Shown here: in pieces, positions 12,241-26,500 of the stretch
How the letters are laid out: each line of letters opens with the position of its first letter
Numbering within the stretch: position 1 is the stretch's first letter
Origin: Dromaius novaehollandiae
Lineage: Eukaryota > Chordata > Aves > Casuariiformes > Dromaiidae
Assembly: GCF_036370855.1 (NCBI RefSeq)
Contig: NC_088112.1
Location: 19,460,469-19,524,468 of the forward strand
Length of the DNA: 64,000 bases
Direction of reading: 5' to 3'
Translations under genes and position numbers: made by a program
Notes under the pieces: generated by a model
The model's input: only the letters and a program-made list of their open reading frames with translations
Databases searched by the model: none
Told to the model about the DNA's origin: nothing

Positions 12241-15204
12241 TTAGCATAAAAACAATATGCCAGGGCCAAATTTTTTTCCAAATATAATATATCTATTACT
12301 GTGCATGCATTTCTGTCTATTTTGTTTGGACTGGTAAACTTTAATTCAAAGAACGTAATTACAACATAACTTGCCAGCTAGGTTTTTCAAGATTATATTA
12401 TTCATTTGGAGGCAAAGTAAGTTTACTTCTGATTGAGTTTAAATATGAAGGTTAATTTTCTTCGAGTTATAGGAGTTTGGTTTTCACTTGATTTCTATGC
12501 ATTTGGGGCAACCAGCACAGCTGTGGAAACATAATTGCTCTTAGAAATTCAGGGCCACTTATTCTCATTTTCAAAATTGTTCGCTCTTTTGTGTGCCTTC
12601 CTAATTTCAGCTCTGTGAAGCGGCCGCTGATTAGCTACCACAGGTGCAATCTTTCTGGACTGCTCAGTACCTCTGACTCGAAAATTTCCAGCTACATTCT
12701 GCCTCACAGAAAATAGGCTAATTACAGGCAGAGCGCTGACCTGTCAAATTGGCAGAGGGGCCTGAAAGAGAGGCGGGGAGCATCACTCGCCCCATCGAAG
12801 CCAGGGGGAATTTTACCCTGGCACTCGGTAGGGCAAAGGCAGCCTGGGCGAGGTGCAGAGGTGGTGCAGCTCGGTGCACCGATGAATGCCAGCTCCTGCC
12901 GGGTTGTCGGTGGATTGAGGGGAGCAGCTTGGAGAGAAGATCGGCCTTCGACCCCCCCGAGCAGGATTTTGGTGGACTCGGTGGTGCCCTCGCCTCCAAC
13001 ATGATTCCCAACCGGAGGAAAAGGAATGGCAGAATCCTGCTATATATGGCCCAGGGATATAAATAATGGAAATACAGCCATCGTGGGCGTGGGGGTGACC
13101 TAAGCTCCCAGCAGACGCAGGACAGGGCAGGTGCTGTCCTCTGCGGATGGACAGAGCCGCAGCAAAGCCCTGCGCAGGTGCCAGGGGCTTGCAATCCGCA
13201 CCGGCAGAGCAAAAGGCAGCGTCTGGAGCTGCAAGGGTAACGAGCACATAAATCCTCCCCGGTGATTACCTGCGCGGGCCAGCATGTGTGCGAGGGGAGA
13301 GCGAGCCTGGCTTGCACTCCCGGTGGCTGCTCTCGAAGCGCTTTGGGTCTCAGCGAGCGCAAATGGCTCTTTCACACGTCCTAGCAGATGGTACTCATTT
13401 TCTCCTCATCCAGCTTGAAGCTTGGGCTACATTCTTTCGCAAAGCTCAGCCGTCGTCCTAGAAACCCCCGTTCACTCGATCCTGCTTCTCAGGCTACCTT
13501 GGGCGTCTGCACACCTCCCACCTCGCTGATGGAGCATCTCCATCGCCTGCTGCCTCCCCCCGAAGTTCACTTCATCCACTGGCCACTTCCTCTGCTCCGC
13601 TAGAGATTATGGTCTTCATCAAGGTGCTGAAGCAAAAGATGCCTTGTCCCTCGTGCGCTGTGGCAAGCGCTCAAAAATATTTAAGGACGTCTGCAAAATT
13701 TGCACGGAGGATAGCCGCAGCCAGCCGGACACAGCTGTCGAGTGGGAAAGGGAACCGCAGTGCCGTAACACAGCACCAGGGCTCAGACCTACACCGCGAG
13801 GAGACTCCAGAGCAACTAGCGGAGGCGGTGGAGTCCAGTCCGGGGGTGGAGATGCACTGAGGCAGAAGCGACTTCCAAAAAATTGCAAAAATAATTCAAA
13901 TAATGCACTTGGATTGGGTGGGTATGCCTGTGTTTGATGACTGTGGGGGTATCTAGTCCCTTTGAAAAGTCTGTTTTTAAGGACAGTATCCTCTTACTGC
14001 ATTTCACTCCCAGTCCTTTCTGTTGCTCAGTTCCTCCGCTCCATGTGAAAAGCAAATCTTCTGCACAGCTCTGACCCAGCATGGGCTGTTTTGACTGAAC
14101 AGTCATCAACATGAGCAGGAGCCTGTAATTCACATAATACCTTTCCATAAACTACCTTTTAATTTATTCTAAGGATCCCAGAAGAAACTAAATAGCTTCA
14201 ATAGATGCCTTAATTTTTTGCCGGCTCACCAGTTTCGGCTGCATTATGGGTGTGCGTATTTCCACTCCAATCGATACACCGGTCGTGCATCGCAAGACAT
14301 AAAAGTCATTAATCAATTCATAACTCAAGACAAATCACGTTCCCCACGGATCCTCCGTGTTATATTAAACACACAGATCACCCCAAGTCACTTGTCACCA
14401 CCAGCAGGGACTCAAGTGAAGTAAATCAGCAGCGAGAGCGCTCAGGGCTGAGGACTCGGAGGCAGGGCTGGGTGGGAAAAGGCAGGATTCCTCCGCGTGT
14501 CGGACATTTGCACCGCGGCCGACTTTGTCCTCAGACCCCCCAAGCTCCCCCCAAGCAAACGGCAGGGACCTGCCGCGGCTCGGGCAGACGCAGCCCCCAG
14601 CCACCAAGGCATCTTCCCAGCAGGTCACCAAAAAGCCTGGGCTGCAAAGAACCTCCGTATTAGAGAATATGTGAGGGAAATGGGAAACGAAACTCAAATG
14701 TTAATGTGTAAGAAAGAAACCTTCCATGCCAAATAACTGTTTTACTCCAGCTCTGCATTCAGCAAAGATGAGTCCATAAAGCCCCAGGCAACTCAGTAGC
14801 ATTATAAAGGCAAATGCCACCGACAGCTAATTAATGTATAACTCAGGTCTGAAGTAACATTTTTGTATGGATGCAATCTATTATACGAAGCTTACAAAAA
14901 TCAGTGTTATTTGCTACACACTCCTATGAGAAATATATAAATCAAGACCAGCTTCAGGTGACCAGAAGTCAGCAGCCAGGACTGAAAGCTGGCATGCCCT
15001 ATCCTGCGATTTGTTTTTCCCTGGAAGCAGATTTGCGGTGATCTTTGACAGAAGAAATGTGCCCATAAATTACCGCACTCATAAGCACGCCTCCAAGCCA
15101 GCAGAAACCCCACAGCCACAAGCCAAAGGACATCAGACGCTTGTAATTTTGCACGCACATCATATTTCAACAATGAAAATACCAAGTAATATATTGTGGC
15201 AAAC

Positions 15205-15207
<3 letters not shown>
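12241..15207. other. Intergenic, no gene recognised
   Basis: An AT-rich block at 12241-12480 precedes a GC-rich patch at about 12740-13360. That patch opens a spurious 214-codon frame on the minus strand with no domain-like character. The rest is mixed noncoding DNA. I recognise no exon or mobile element. Confidence 0.55.

Positions 15208-15243
<36 letters not shown>
15208..15243 (+). repeat. Poly(A) run of 36
   Basis: This is an uninterrupted run of 36 A on the + strand. It could be the tail of a retroposed sequence, but the preceding 300 bp contain no recognisable gene fragment or SINE promoter boxes, and I found no flanking target-site duplication. A simple mononucleotide expansion is equally likely. 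Confidence 0.9.
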
Positions 15244-15245
<2 letters not shown>

Positions 15246-17442
15246 TTCAAATATTTTGCAGTCGGGGTAGCAGCAAGAAGGTTTCTGTCATGCATTTTCC
15301 ACTTTTGTGACAAACCCAGTAATTACAGGTGCAGGGAGAGTAAAAAACAACAAAAAAAATCTATATACCATGAGGAAGCAGCTCTTAAAAAGCTGCCACG
15401 TATAAATGCTGCTGTGCTCTTCTAAGAGCGGTGGGTGCAGACAGGGATCGCGCAGCAACGTGCCGCTGATTTCCCCAAACGGAGGCTGGCGAGAATCATC
15501 AGAAACAAATTAAAATCAAAGCAACTTTTCAGCAGGAAACAATGGAACAGATGTAAAAAATATTTATTACTGGAAACTGTTAAACATGCCAATTAATTTT
15601 AAAGGGACTTAAATGGATCAAACCGTTTTTAGCTGGAAAACGTGAACAAGTTATGAATCATAGTAGTACCTTCAGCAACGCAGACACGTTTTCCTGGAAG
15701 TCTGTTCAGAAATCAATGGGAAAAAAATCTAAAACGTCCAAAACTGGACAATAATCTTCCTGTTACATTCATTGTCTCAATACCCCGGTTACTCTCCCCA
15801 GAAACGTTTCCGTTTTATCATCTTGGGGACTCTGATGCTGAGTGCAAAATCGTGGTAGTTTCCCCCGGAGCCCCCCGAGGCTTGCAAACTCATCACACGC
15901 CTGGAGCGGCCAAACTGGCCACAGCCGACATCCCTGTTCCTCGCAGGAGAATCCCCAGGGATGATCCAAGGCCAGAGCATGCACAGTTTCCTTCCTACCA
16001 CCCAACGCACGTAGCCTTTTCCCCTTCAAAACACTTTCTCCGCTCTCACTCCCGCCGTATTATTGACTTGGAATCGCGAAATCAGCTTCAGCGGGCAAAA
16101 TGGAGCCGCAATTTCCAAACGCCGAGGTGGCCATTTAGGTGTGAACCAAAAAAGCACTTGGCTGAGGCCAAAATTAGCATATACCCATAGGGGCATTTCA
16201 TGAAGCTTTACGCTCAGGAATAGTTTTAGTTCACTTGGACGCTGAAAGTGGTACAGATGCTCAAATGTTTAGCTAGATCAGGGCATAACTCACCCCTGTT
16301 ACCATATAGATGTATTATTATTAAAAATAGGAAATAATTATGCATCATTATTTATTTTGACGCAAGAACATGGAAAACCTTCCCCATAAAAAATGTATAA
16401 TGCTGGAAAAAATGTTCATCCTACACTGGGACATGAAGTGAAACATGAACAAATGAGATTTAACATGAAGGTCTTCTGAAATAATTCAGTTTTAGGAGGA
16501 CTGAAGGTGATTTTTTTTCTGCTATTTCTTAGAAGACCTTTACCCACTTTGCTTCCTCTGGTGTGCAGAAAGAGAATTGAGAAGGGCCTTTCTGCCAAGA
16601 GACTAGGGAACTAATTTAATTTTTCCAAAAGGAAATTAAAAGTACTTCACAGCACTGTGTCCACTGCAAAGGCTGATTTTCCTTTAGAAAATTAAAAGGA
16701 ACATTTTCCTTTAGAAAATTACCCAGAAGTATTCTAAACAGCTCTACTTCTTATCACTCACTTCCTTTCTTTTCACATTTTATATAGCATCCCATGTTTT
16801 CTTAAGCAAAATCATCATTTTCCTCCCAAAACAGTACTAAGTTTAGAGAGGTTATAAGGAGGTATTAATAAAATTCTGGTTATTTAAAGAGTACAAGACA
16901 GATATGACACATACAGCCTCCTAAATAGCAAGCAGCTGGAAGAATACTAACAATGTCAGTGTTATGTGTAAACTCCTTTTTCTATCAAAAACTATGGAAA
17001 CAGAAAAAGAACCAAGAAAAATCCGCTGTTTGCATAAGCTGAGACTTATTACTGTTGACTCTGGATATAACCATTGCAAGAGACAAATTGCCTCATGTGT
17101 CCAAGCTTTGCTATTCTAATTTCAGCAAAAAGGTTTCATTCCGATTTCCTTCCTAATAGCTTAAAGCCCAGGGAAATGCATCTTTTTTTGGCAGATTCAC
17201 AGCAATTGTAAAAATAGTTTGTCCCTAAATCCAAACAGTTTTTCTTGTCCACAAAGTGACCTAAGCTCCTGAGATTTATGGGTCCTGAGACCCATTTACA
17301 CACAGAGTGGCACCTTCCACTTAGGGTTATTCGTGGGAGCTTTGGATCTATAGGGAACCTAAGACCAGACCTTCTCCACAAGGATGAGATTGCACTTGAA
17401 CACGCGAGTATCTACAGCTGAAGTAAGAGTAACGGTGGGTTC
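15244..17442. other. Intergenic, no gene recognised
   Basis: This is mostly AT-rich noncoding DNA, notably about 16190-16400 and 16600-17060. It contains a short spaced duplication at 16676-16721. I recognise no coding or RNA gene. Confidence 0.55.
16676..16721 (+). repeat. 19-bp direct repeat, period 27
   Basis: The 19-mer beginning ATTTTCCTTTAG and ending AAAATTA occurs exactly at 16676-16694 and again at 16703-16721. A related word (TTTTCCAAAAGGAAATTA) lies about 50 bp upstream at 16621. It is a small local duplication in AT-rich DNA with no assigned function. Confidence 0.85.
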
Positions 17443-17502
17443 GATGCAGGAGGGATTTCAGCTGTTACAGTAGATGCAGAAGGGATTTCAGCTGTTGCGG
17501 TA
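17443..17502 (+). repeat. Two-copy 30-bp tandem repeat
   Basis: Two adjacent 30-bp units (17443-17472 and 17473-17502), each starting GATGCAG and containing GGGATTTCAGCTGTT, differ at only 3 positions. The unit contains CAGCTG, an E-box palindrome, so the array carries two E-boxes 30 bp apart. Two copies are too few to call a minisatellite family. Confidence 0.9.
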
Positions 17503-20500
17503 CCTACCTGGAGGCTGGGGTGAAGAGAGCACCTGAAGGACTTAGATGTTTAACTTCCAGCTAAGGGGCAGCTCAATCCCACCCCAAGATGCTGCAGGTG
17601 AAGGAAAGAAAAGTGCTGTAAATTCTCAGTCTGCACTTGCCCTGCAGGAAAGCTCGCCCGCAGGCAAGGCCAGCCCTAAATCCCAAATGTCGCCACCGCA
17701 CAAAGGCCACAGTAGCCATCCTTGTGCAAAGGGTTAAAAAAACCCTCAAGTAATGAGAAGCGAATTGCCTCGGGGCACTTCAGCTGTTGAAGTGCAGGTG
17801 TCACTTATGGAAACTTCACAAAATACAGTCTTTTTCCTACCACCAATACGAAAGCCCTCAAGGAATTAATCTCACACTTACAACCAGATGCTGCAATCAA
17901 CTGCGCTCAGAGAGAGGGGGGAAAGGACCCACCGCATCTCACAGGCTGGTTTTCCTCAGGCGTAAGAGACACGGAGCCAAATTGCACTCCCGGTGACACC
18001 GGCAGAGTTACTCTATTAGAATTAGTGTAGTTATTCTGGACTGATACCAAAGAAGCTGCGAGCAGGAGCTGGCCAGTTGTCTATTATTCACAGCAAGCTC
18101 GCCAGTTCGCTCTTATTTATGGGTTCCTCCAGCAGCCAAACCCTTACAGTTGTATTTCTTCCTTGCTTATTAAATATTCGCTTATTAATTCTAAATTCCT
18201 TGACTGTGAGGACTTTTTTCTTTCTTTTAGGTATAGCTCAGGCACAGGAAATGGTTTGCGCTGTGCACCATACCAGCCAGCAAGGCATATTGCTCATTGC
18301 CTGTTGTCTCCAAGTCATACCCCTTTCTCCTCTGCCCTGCTTCAAGTGATGGGCAAAGTCTACAACGTGTAACAGAAGCGGTTTAAATAGCAAATACCAG
18401 TAAATACGCTGTGTTGCTCCAGGGTAACACTGACATAAGGCCACTGAGCAATCAACCATTACTGTGCCCTCTCTAGTGTTTCCCATACCTGAGTGAGGAC
18501 CATAGCAAGAAACAAGAGTTTCTTGTCGAAAGATGAGTTGTAAGATCTCCCCCATCTTGAGTCTTTCCATGGCTTTGGTTCTCCACCTCCATTTCCCAGT
18601 CTGCTCAGGTGGTTTGGGCTGTGGCATGTCTCTAACAAGGTCCTGGCTTGATTCGGGGCAGCCCAGCTCCAGGGTGGTAGCTGACCAAACAAGCTGGTGT
18701 GGAGTTATTGCAGTGGAAGAAGATAAACCGCAGAGACCTGCTGTTCATGTATTTAGCAAAGAGGAAGGCTGTAGCATTGGGGAGCCCTGCAGCAAAACCC
18801 TGTGAACCTGCTCACTGATTTCTCCCCTGTTCAGAGGAACAGGACTGGGGGTATCCCAAAAATATTGCATTTCCACCTCAGCATCTCCTCACCAGATAAA
18901 GGTATTAGACACCAGACTGCAGTGAAGTTACTCCGGTTGAAAACAGTAATGATATTCCCTCCATGAACTAAGATTCAAACTGATACTGTGGTAGACGATA
19001 AGGCAGGAGCCGTTTCCAGCATGTTGCTTTACCCAACTACATGAGGAGGAGGAGGAGGCTGACGGCTCCCCTCTTCCACTGCTGCCGCAGGGTGCCCCAG
19101 GGCCGGTGCTCGCGGCTGTCTGACCGCACCGCCCTCCTGTTAAAGGAGGGTCTTAACTACCCCAGAAACCTGTGCATGTGCAGGAGAAAAGGAAAATGTC
19201 ATACAGATTTGGCTCAGCCCCTGGAGACGTTATGTTTTACTAAAACAATATTTAGATCTGCTCATCTTCAGCTTCTTAAAAACTGATCCAAACAAGGCCA
19301 GAAGTACTAACAGCATTTCAGTCTGGGCTTGAAGAGAGATTAAGGAACATTTAGTTAGCTTCCAGTACTTCTCTGATCGCTCCAAACATTTCCTTGCACA
19401 AGCATCTAAGCGAGAAAATACGAACGAAAAGAGTAAGTAGCATGACTGAATTAAATTCCACTGGGATTGGGGGGGGGGGGGGGGGGAGCAAGCCAACCTC
19501 AGTAAAATTGATCTGCTTAACATTCAACAAAACAAACAGAGAGGAAAGTGCTTAGCTGTGCATATAGATAATTGGGGACTTATAGGTCCATATTTCAAAA
19601 CTACTGCAAAGAACTTCAACAGTGGCTTAAATCTTAGCTCCCATCTCACCTGAAATCCACGGAAAACTGCTGTACTTGAAGAGTCCTGCTTTGATTGTTA
19701 TATTCTTTTTGGTTCCCTCAGCATGAATATGCTGAACAACACTACAGAGAGAAGCGCCTAATCTGGGCTTTTTAATCATAGGACAAAAATCAACTTTCTC
19801 CTAAAACTCTTCCTTTGGCCTGAAACGCAGCATAGATATTTCAAGGCAAAGGAAAGTGAGAAAGTTCAGAACTGCAAATCTGGAGTCCAGCTTCCCTGCA
19901 GAATGCTCTGCCCATGCCCACGAAGGAAAGAGCATTTTAGGGGCTGAGTATTTGATTACCCGCGGGACAATTAGTGAAAGGATGGTGGTCGTGCAGGAAA
20001 CATCTCAAGGTGAAAACAAGTAGTAATCCTGCCTGGGGAACAAAAATTAAACAGGTTAGTGGGGGAACGACTAGGATGAGGTTTGGCTGCTTTAAACATC
20101 GCTGCAAAAATAGTTTAGAAAGTGCCTTAGCGACACAGCACAAGACGGTGCAGGGGAAATCAATACCAGGAAATGGCGAATTCGCATTACTCACTATTTG
20201 GTCTTGCTCAGATTTATTGACTGATAAGTGGATCATGCAAATAGGTTTAAAGCTGTAACAAGATTATGTGCGAATGATAAGGAGGTTATAGTCTATAAGG
20301 AAGCACAATGCAAACCAAGAAAAGACTTTGGTGATAAATGGGAATAAAGCACTACAATAGTTTACATAACGTTTGGCACTGGGACAAAATGCAAACGCCG
20401 GATGAAGTTGTGTTAGAGGCATGAAAACAGAGGCATGGGGCCAGTTTTACTCAACCTGCAATAGGGAGGTATAAATTATTCCTGTCAGCACCCACCAGGC

Positions 20501-23500
20501 CCCAGAATTACCATATTCCCCTGTGACCCTCATCATGCTTCGCCCGGTTTTAGCCTCCCTCGGCTCGTGCCTTCCCCAGAGCCCCCGCAAGCGAGAGCTG
20601 CAGCAGCTTCATGGCTCTGGGGCAGATTTTCTGCCAGCGCAGATTCAAAATGCATGTAATTCCAGCACGCCCAGAGACAAAATGGATCTTTGTTTAGGGC
20701 TAATGCATTGATTAGACAATTTTCACCCTGTTTAAATGATATCATAGCTTTAATAATCTACTGTGGGTTTTTTAAAAGGACCGGTCCTCTGGTTTCGTCA
20801 CGTAAGCCCATAGTGGAGCACTTTGCGGCCCCTGGGATGGGGCCCGGCACGTCCTCGCCTGCGTGTCCCTGTGCACCGTGTTTCCCCCAGGGAAGGAAAC
20901 CCAGGTGTGGTGGCTGCAAAGGAGTTGTGGTATCTGCATGTGTATACATCTTCAATATTAGAGTACTGTGAGTCAAGATCTTGCAAAAATAAATGTATAC
21001 ATGCCCTAATTCAAGGAAGGTTATTGTTAATTCACATAAAAATTAACTCTTTGAATAGTTTTAAAGCTTTGTATGGTCATTAAGTCATTAACCTTCTGTC
21101 TATCTTCAGAAGTTAATTAGCACTGCTGTTTGGCAGATGGGGAGGGCGAGAGAAGTGGCCAGCAAGCGATGACCACGTTGCATCGCAAGCTGGGGACGGC
21201 GAGGCCGTGGCCCCAGGTGCGGTCACACACCGTGGTTTGCCTGTTCCCCCTGCACACAAGAGGCCATGGACCCAGACGCAGGTCCTGGCAGGGTGGAAAC
21301 AGGCAACAAAAGATGACCATGGGCTGTCAAACAAAAGATAACCAACTGTCATGCACCAAAATCGGCCAAATCGCCCCCATCTCTCTAAACTAGGGAGGCT
21401 CCGGTGCAGAGGCTGTATTCCTGTTCCCACGGAGGTAAATACCTGCTTGCACAGCACAGCAGCGGGAAGCAGCGATGGCAGAGCTGCTCCCCATCTCCTC
21501 CGCCCGCAGAGCTACCCATGGCAGCAGGAGCACCCACAACGCCCAGCCGGCGTGCCACGGTGGAGACCAGGCACGCGAGAAAGCTCCAAGCTACAAAATC
21601 ACTCCAGAACCACTAAATTAACCTTAATGATGAAAGCAGACCAAGGAGGAAGCCAAAGCAAAAGCATAGGGCAGCAGATTGCTTTTCAGATAGGGTTATC
21701 CCTATTGACGCATTGAGCAAACAAAATCAACGTGAAACAACCTGTTTGGAAAAACGGTGTTTTCCCCCGGGGTTGTGTCCTCTGTCCCTGCACTGTCCCC
21801 TCTGCCTTTCCCCGCACCCAGCCCCACCACCTGTGCCCGGCCTGGCTGCAGCCGACCTGGGGGACAAGCGTCGCTGGCTCCACCGGCAGAGATCCAACCG
21901 CACTTCCCCGCGTAGGGCCACCTCGGTCGGGGCATTGCTACACAACCGGCAGTTTTCATGCGACTGTGGAGAGCTCAGTCTTCGAGACATTACGCCTCCG
22001 TGAAGTTTGGTTGGAAACAGCTAGCAGGTTTAAGAATGTATTGTGGGAGAAGAGACAGACAGCACAATCACATAATTTCCGTAAGAAACAGCTAAAAATG
22101 TTGACATTATCAAGTTACTACACTACTGCCTCCGTGCAGGATGCCTTCATCATGCCTCAAATACTTGCATGCTTAATCTGCTCAGGAGAGGTACAATTTA
22201 TGGAGGTATTTAACATAGCTGACATCTGTCTTACTGTGTTAAAAAGCATTTTTTAATAAATCAAATACTTCACCATATGACACAAGTCTTAGCATGAGGA
22301 ACTAACAACCCAGAGAAGGCATCCGCATGGATTCGGGCTGAACATACATCAAACCCACAAGATTCTGGGCAACAATAGCCCTATCAGCAACCCACCCATT
22401 TTCATAAATAATGTTTTGACAAAAATGAATACAGAAAGGGACTTGTCAAGTTAGTTTTCATTCACGGGTCAAACACAGGCCTGATTTATTGCGTGCATCT
22501 TGAACAAATTGGGGTAAAAGGTACAGAATTTGGCCATCAAGTTCATTAAAACTACTGGAAAAAAACAATGAAAAGAGCCAGAAAATTCTGCCGCAGCGTG
22601 ACAAAGTCACGCTGACTTACACGTCCTGAAATCTGGCACGTGACTTAAACTGTTTAAGGAATTGCCCAAGTTACATGCAGTGTCCTATCAATACCGCATC
22701 CAGCAAATCCCACCACGCAAACCAGGTAGGCTGAACTGCTATTGTTGCTTCTGCATTTTTTTTGGTTAGTTGGCTTCCATCAGCATTCGAGCAGGCAGGA
22801 CTACTCACGGCACGGTGACGTTAGAGTGGGGAATATTTGTGTCTACACAGGAAACCGATTTGAATAGATCTTTTTTGCCTAGTCCAGGTCGGGAGCGATA
22901 CCACGAGCCCGCGCGGCTGCAAGTGCATGTGTTGGGTTTTGGATACTGAAGTGTTCAAAAAAAGACCAAAGCTACCAAGCAAGAGTTGGAACACCTGCGG
23001 GACACTTCTGATGTGTAAATACATGAAAATACACTAAAAATCACTCCCGAACTTCCCAGTGCAGAGGAGAGGGGTTAGATACCTCAGGTCATCGCTGAGG
23101 TAAGGACGTGCCACCACGATTGCCGCAGAAGTAAAGCAGAACCGATTTCCTGGCTGAGGCACATGTTTGAACTAAAGCTTATCTACAAATCTGCTCTCAC
23201 TTTTCACAGTACAAATACTGCACGGATCTGAACCACAGCAAACACCAACGCACTGCAAAAACATCTGCTCTTTTCTCTTTGAGACTAAAGAAAACAAAGC
23301 AAAGGGCACTAAGCTGAAGACTACTGCAAGCCTCTACCAGTTTCTTGGGGTCTTTTTTCCCCTCACAGTGGCAACGACAGGGACCCATTAAATATGAACC
23401 CTAAATTGTGCCTTGGTTGCATTTGAGAGAGAAAGACCGCGTGCAACATTCAGCTGCCTCGCCCTGGAAATTGTCTCCTAGCAGCGAAAAACAGAAGATA

Positions 23501-26500
23501 AAGAATGTTAAAGATCAACTTGTCTTATCATGCTGCAGCTCCAGATGGATTTGTGCAGACAGAGGCATAAATTATACCTTAAAATAATGGCTTGACACTT
23601 GAAAATCATTACAGTACCTTTTTTCCCATCTGGTCTCATCAGCCACCTTCCCATCGCCGCGACTCCAAGCATAACGCTGAACCGAATTACGCACAAGGCC
23701 GAGAGGGGAGAAAAGATTCCTGTATCCAGACAGCTCTCACGGTCATTCTGTATTTCCTTCCAGGTGCTGGGGAGCAAATCTCGGAAGGGCTGGAAGCAGC
23801 TCCCACAGAAGCATGTCAGCTCTGTTCCTTCGTATAACCACAAGCACATACAATTAAAGAGCAAAGCGTGCCCCATCCACCTTGGAAGGAAGAGGGTGTT
23901 TCTTCCCCAGCCCCTTAAATTAAAAAAAAATAATAAAATAAAATTGGGGGGGGGGATACTTTTCAGGCCCCTCCAAAATAGCATTTAAATTATGAACCAG
24001 GGAAGAAGTAAAGGGCTGGAATGGAAATGCCCTAATATTAGTACACCGAATGGGCAGGAGCAGGCCCAGAGGTAAATGGAATAATTAACAAAAGAGGCTT
24101 TAAAAGTGACATTAACATGTTATATCCTCACCTCTCTGATACTACTGGGCCCAGAGTTCAGAAAAGAAATAAAAAGGAAATTTCTGAGAAACAGAACATC
24201 TGTATTTCCAACATAATTGGCAATATTATTGTGCATATAGATGGCGGTGAAGCGGAGAGGAGAAATATTTATGTAGCCTAAATCAGATCATTTTAAGAGC
24301 TTCTTCAGCTAAAACAAGGCCACCATGTCCTACACATAAAATGAGTCAAATTATTAACTATGTTCTTGCCCAATATAACCCTTTCAGCACAGCTAGCACG
24401 ACCATGGATGTAAGATCAGGCTAGTGGCCTGGGAAAGGCAAATGTATTGTCTATTTTATCTTCCTTGCATTCCCTCTTATACGATACTTTCCTTTGGAGC
24501 TATTTACATGGAAAATAAATTGTTTTGAGTACAAATATATCTACAGACTGTGTGGGCCAGCATTTTCCTACTTAAGCTGTTTCCTGCTATTCAAGAGCAG
24601 TTAGCATTTCAGAATTGCATTTTCACGTCCACACAGCATCTCTCAGGCAATGTTTTTCCATTGACCTACTCTGGTGCCGGAACACCAAGAACAGCTACAG
24701 ATCTTTGGAGAACCGGCTAATGATTTCAATGTCTCCTTGGCAAAAACAGACCATCCAAGTAAATTATGGCAGTCGACTTTCTCAGAGCGGTGGGGTGGGC
24801 TGTCTGGAGTGGGGGCCTGGGGCACAGCTGGAGGGTGGGCACTCAGCAAAACAGCCATTTCCAAAGCCAAGCACAAAATGCGATTACAGAACGCAGACTA
24901 TTCCAAAGGGAAGAAATCAAAATAAAACGCATTCAGACACAGCAAGCGGAGCGTGCGGCAAGGCTTGGTCTGGTTGGAGCTGGCCTCCTTTCTATTGGCA
25001 TCGACTGCTTCCAGATACAGAGTGCAAAGTGTGAAATGCTTCTTCCTGTTGTTCTCTGCATTTCTGGAGAGTTTCAGTTTTGGAGCTTTAACTGCCCATT
25101 ATTAAAATTTGATTTGAGTTAAATGGACATATTGTTATTAGCTCCTTTGTCACAAAACCACCACGTCTATGAAAAAGACCAAGACGGCTGCGAGCAGCCC
25201 GTCAGTCAGCGCTTCAGACCAGAGGCTTGTGCATCGCGGCAGGAACAAGCCCTGGACGTTTGCACACCCGCGGAAAGGAAGCGGCTTTGGCAGCAGCACG
25301 CGGCTGCAAAAACTCCGGGTCTTTGCTTACGGGAGGCCGGTGCTGGCTGGAACCGATCACCAACCGCTGCCTGCCAGTGTCAAAAGGACGAGGCAACCAC
25401 GCTTTGTTCAGGAATATAAAGATTATTTTTTCAGCCTCCAGGGCAGGATTTTTTGCACCAGATTCCAGCTGGGGAGAGACTTGGTGGTTGCAGAAGCAGC
25501 CGTGAGAGTGTCCGACACGCACACAGGACAGCAGAGCTCCAGGGCTGCACGTCAAGCTGATCCAAAAGAATAAGAAACAAAACCACATCTGGCCTCCAGG
25601 GGAACATGGTGACCAGAGTTACTGCTGGGAGAAGGCCTCATGGCGAGTACGTCTCTCTCCGGGTGAGATGGTTGCGACACCAAATTCCAGGGCCCGCGGC
25701 AAACTTGAAGTCCCAGAACGGGTGTGTTTAAGGGAAACAGGACTGTGACACAGCAGTGTTGCAGAAACGTTAAAAGGAAAACATGGCGATCCTTTTCTGT
25801 GCATTGGTTTTGAGCACCTGAAATGCTGCCTATCAATATTCGCTGTTAGATGGGACTGGGAAAAGAAGACATGTGCAACTCCACCTTTACGAGGTGCTGC
25901 TATCGACCAGCTGAAGCAGCAGTTACGGTACGTCTGGACTCGCAGTGCTGATAACCTAGACCTCGGACACTGTGTGAAGCAGATTCCTGGCAGATGCTTG
26001 GGCTCTGCGTGATTTCTAAACACCACAAGGGAAGAGAGCACCTCTCTCCAGGAGCATCCCACCCTCTGTACCTGAAGTGGATCATTTCCTTTTGAAATCC
26101 CTGCAAGGAATCAGCTGTTATCGCAGGTTTCATCTTTGCAGTCAGGAGTTATCCAGCTCTGTTAAAAATATAAGAGACTATTTGATCCCCTAAAGGAAAA
26201 ATTTCCCAATTCACCATATGATATAACCTGCAAAGCAACATTTCTTTTGATTTCTCATTTCCTTTCATTTTTCCATTGATCTCATCACATTCTCTCATTG
26301 TCTCATCTTATAAAGCAAGGCAAGAGCAGGGCTAATCTGTTTTCCCTCTGCCCTTTTTAAAATCTCCTTGATTGAAATTCACATTAACTCTTAGGTACCC
26401 TCATGTTAGAGATCATCCATAAATCCCCATCCATTCCTGTAAAACTCGACTGCTCTGAAACTGGAGCTTCTCTTTCAAGCCCAGAAGCTGCTGAGAGCTG

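Noticed and set aside
15208-15243. Processed pseudogene ending in the A36 run
   Set aside because: No gene-like sequence precedes it and no target-site duplication is seen.
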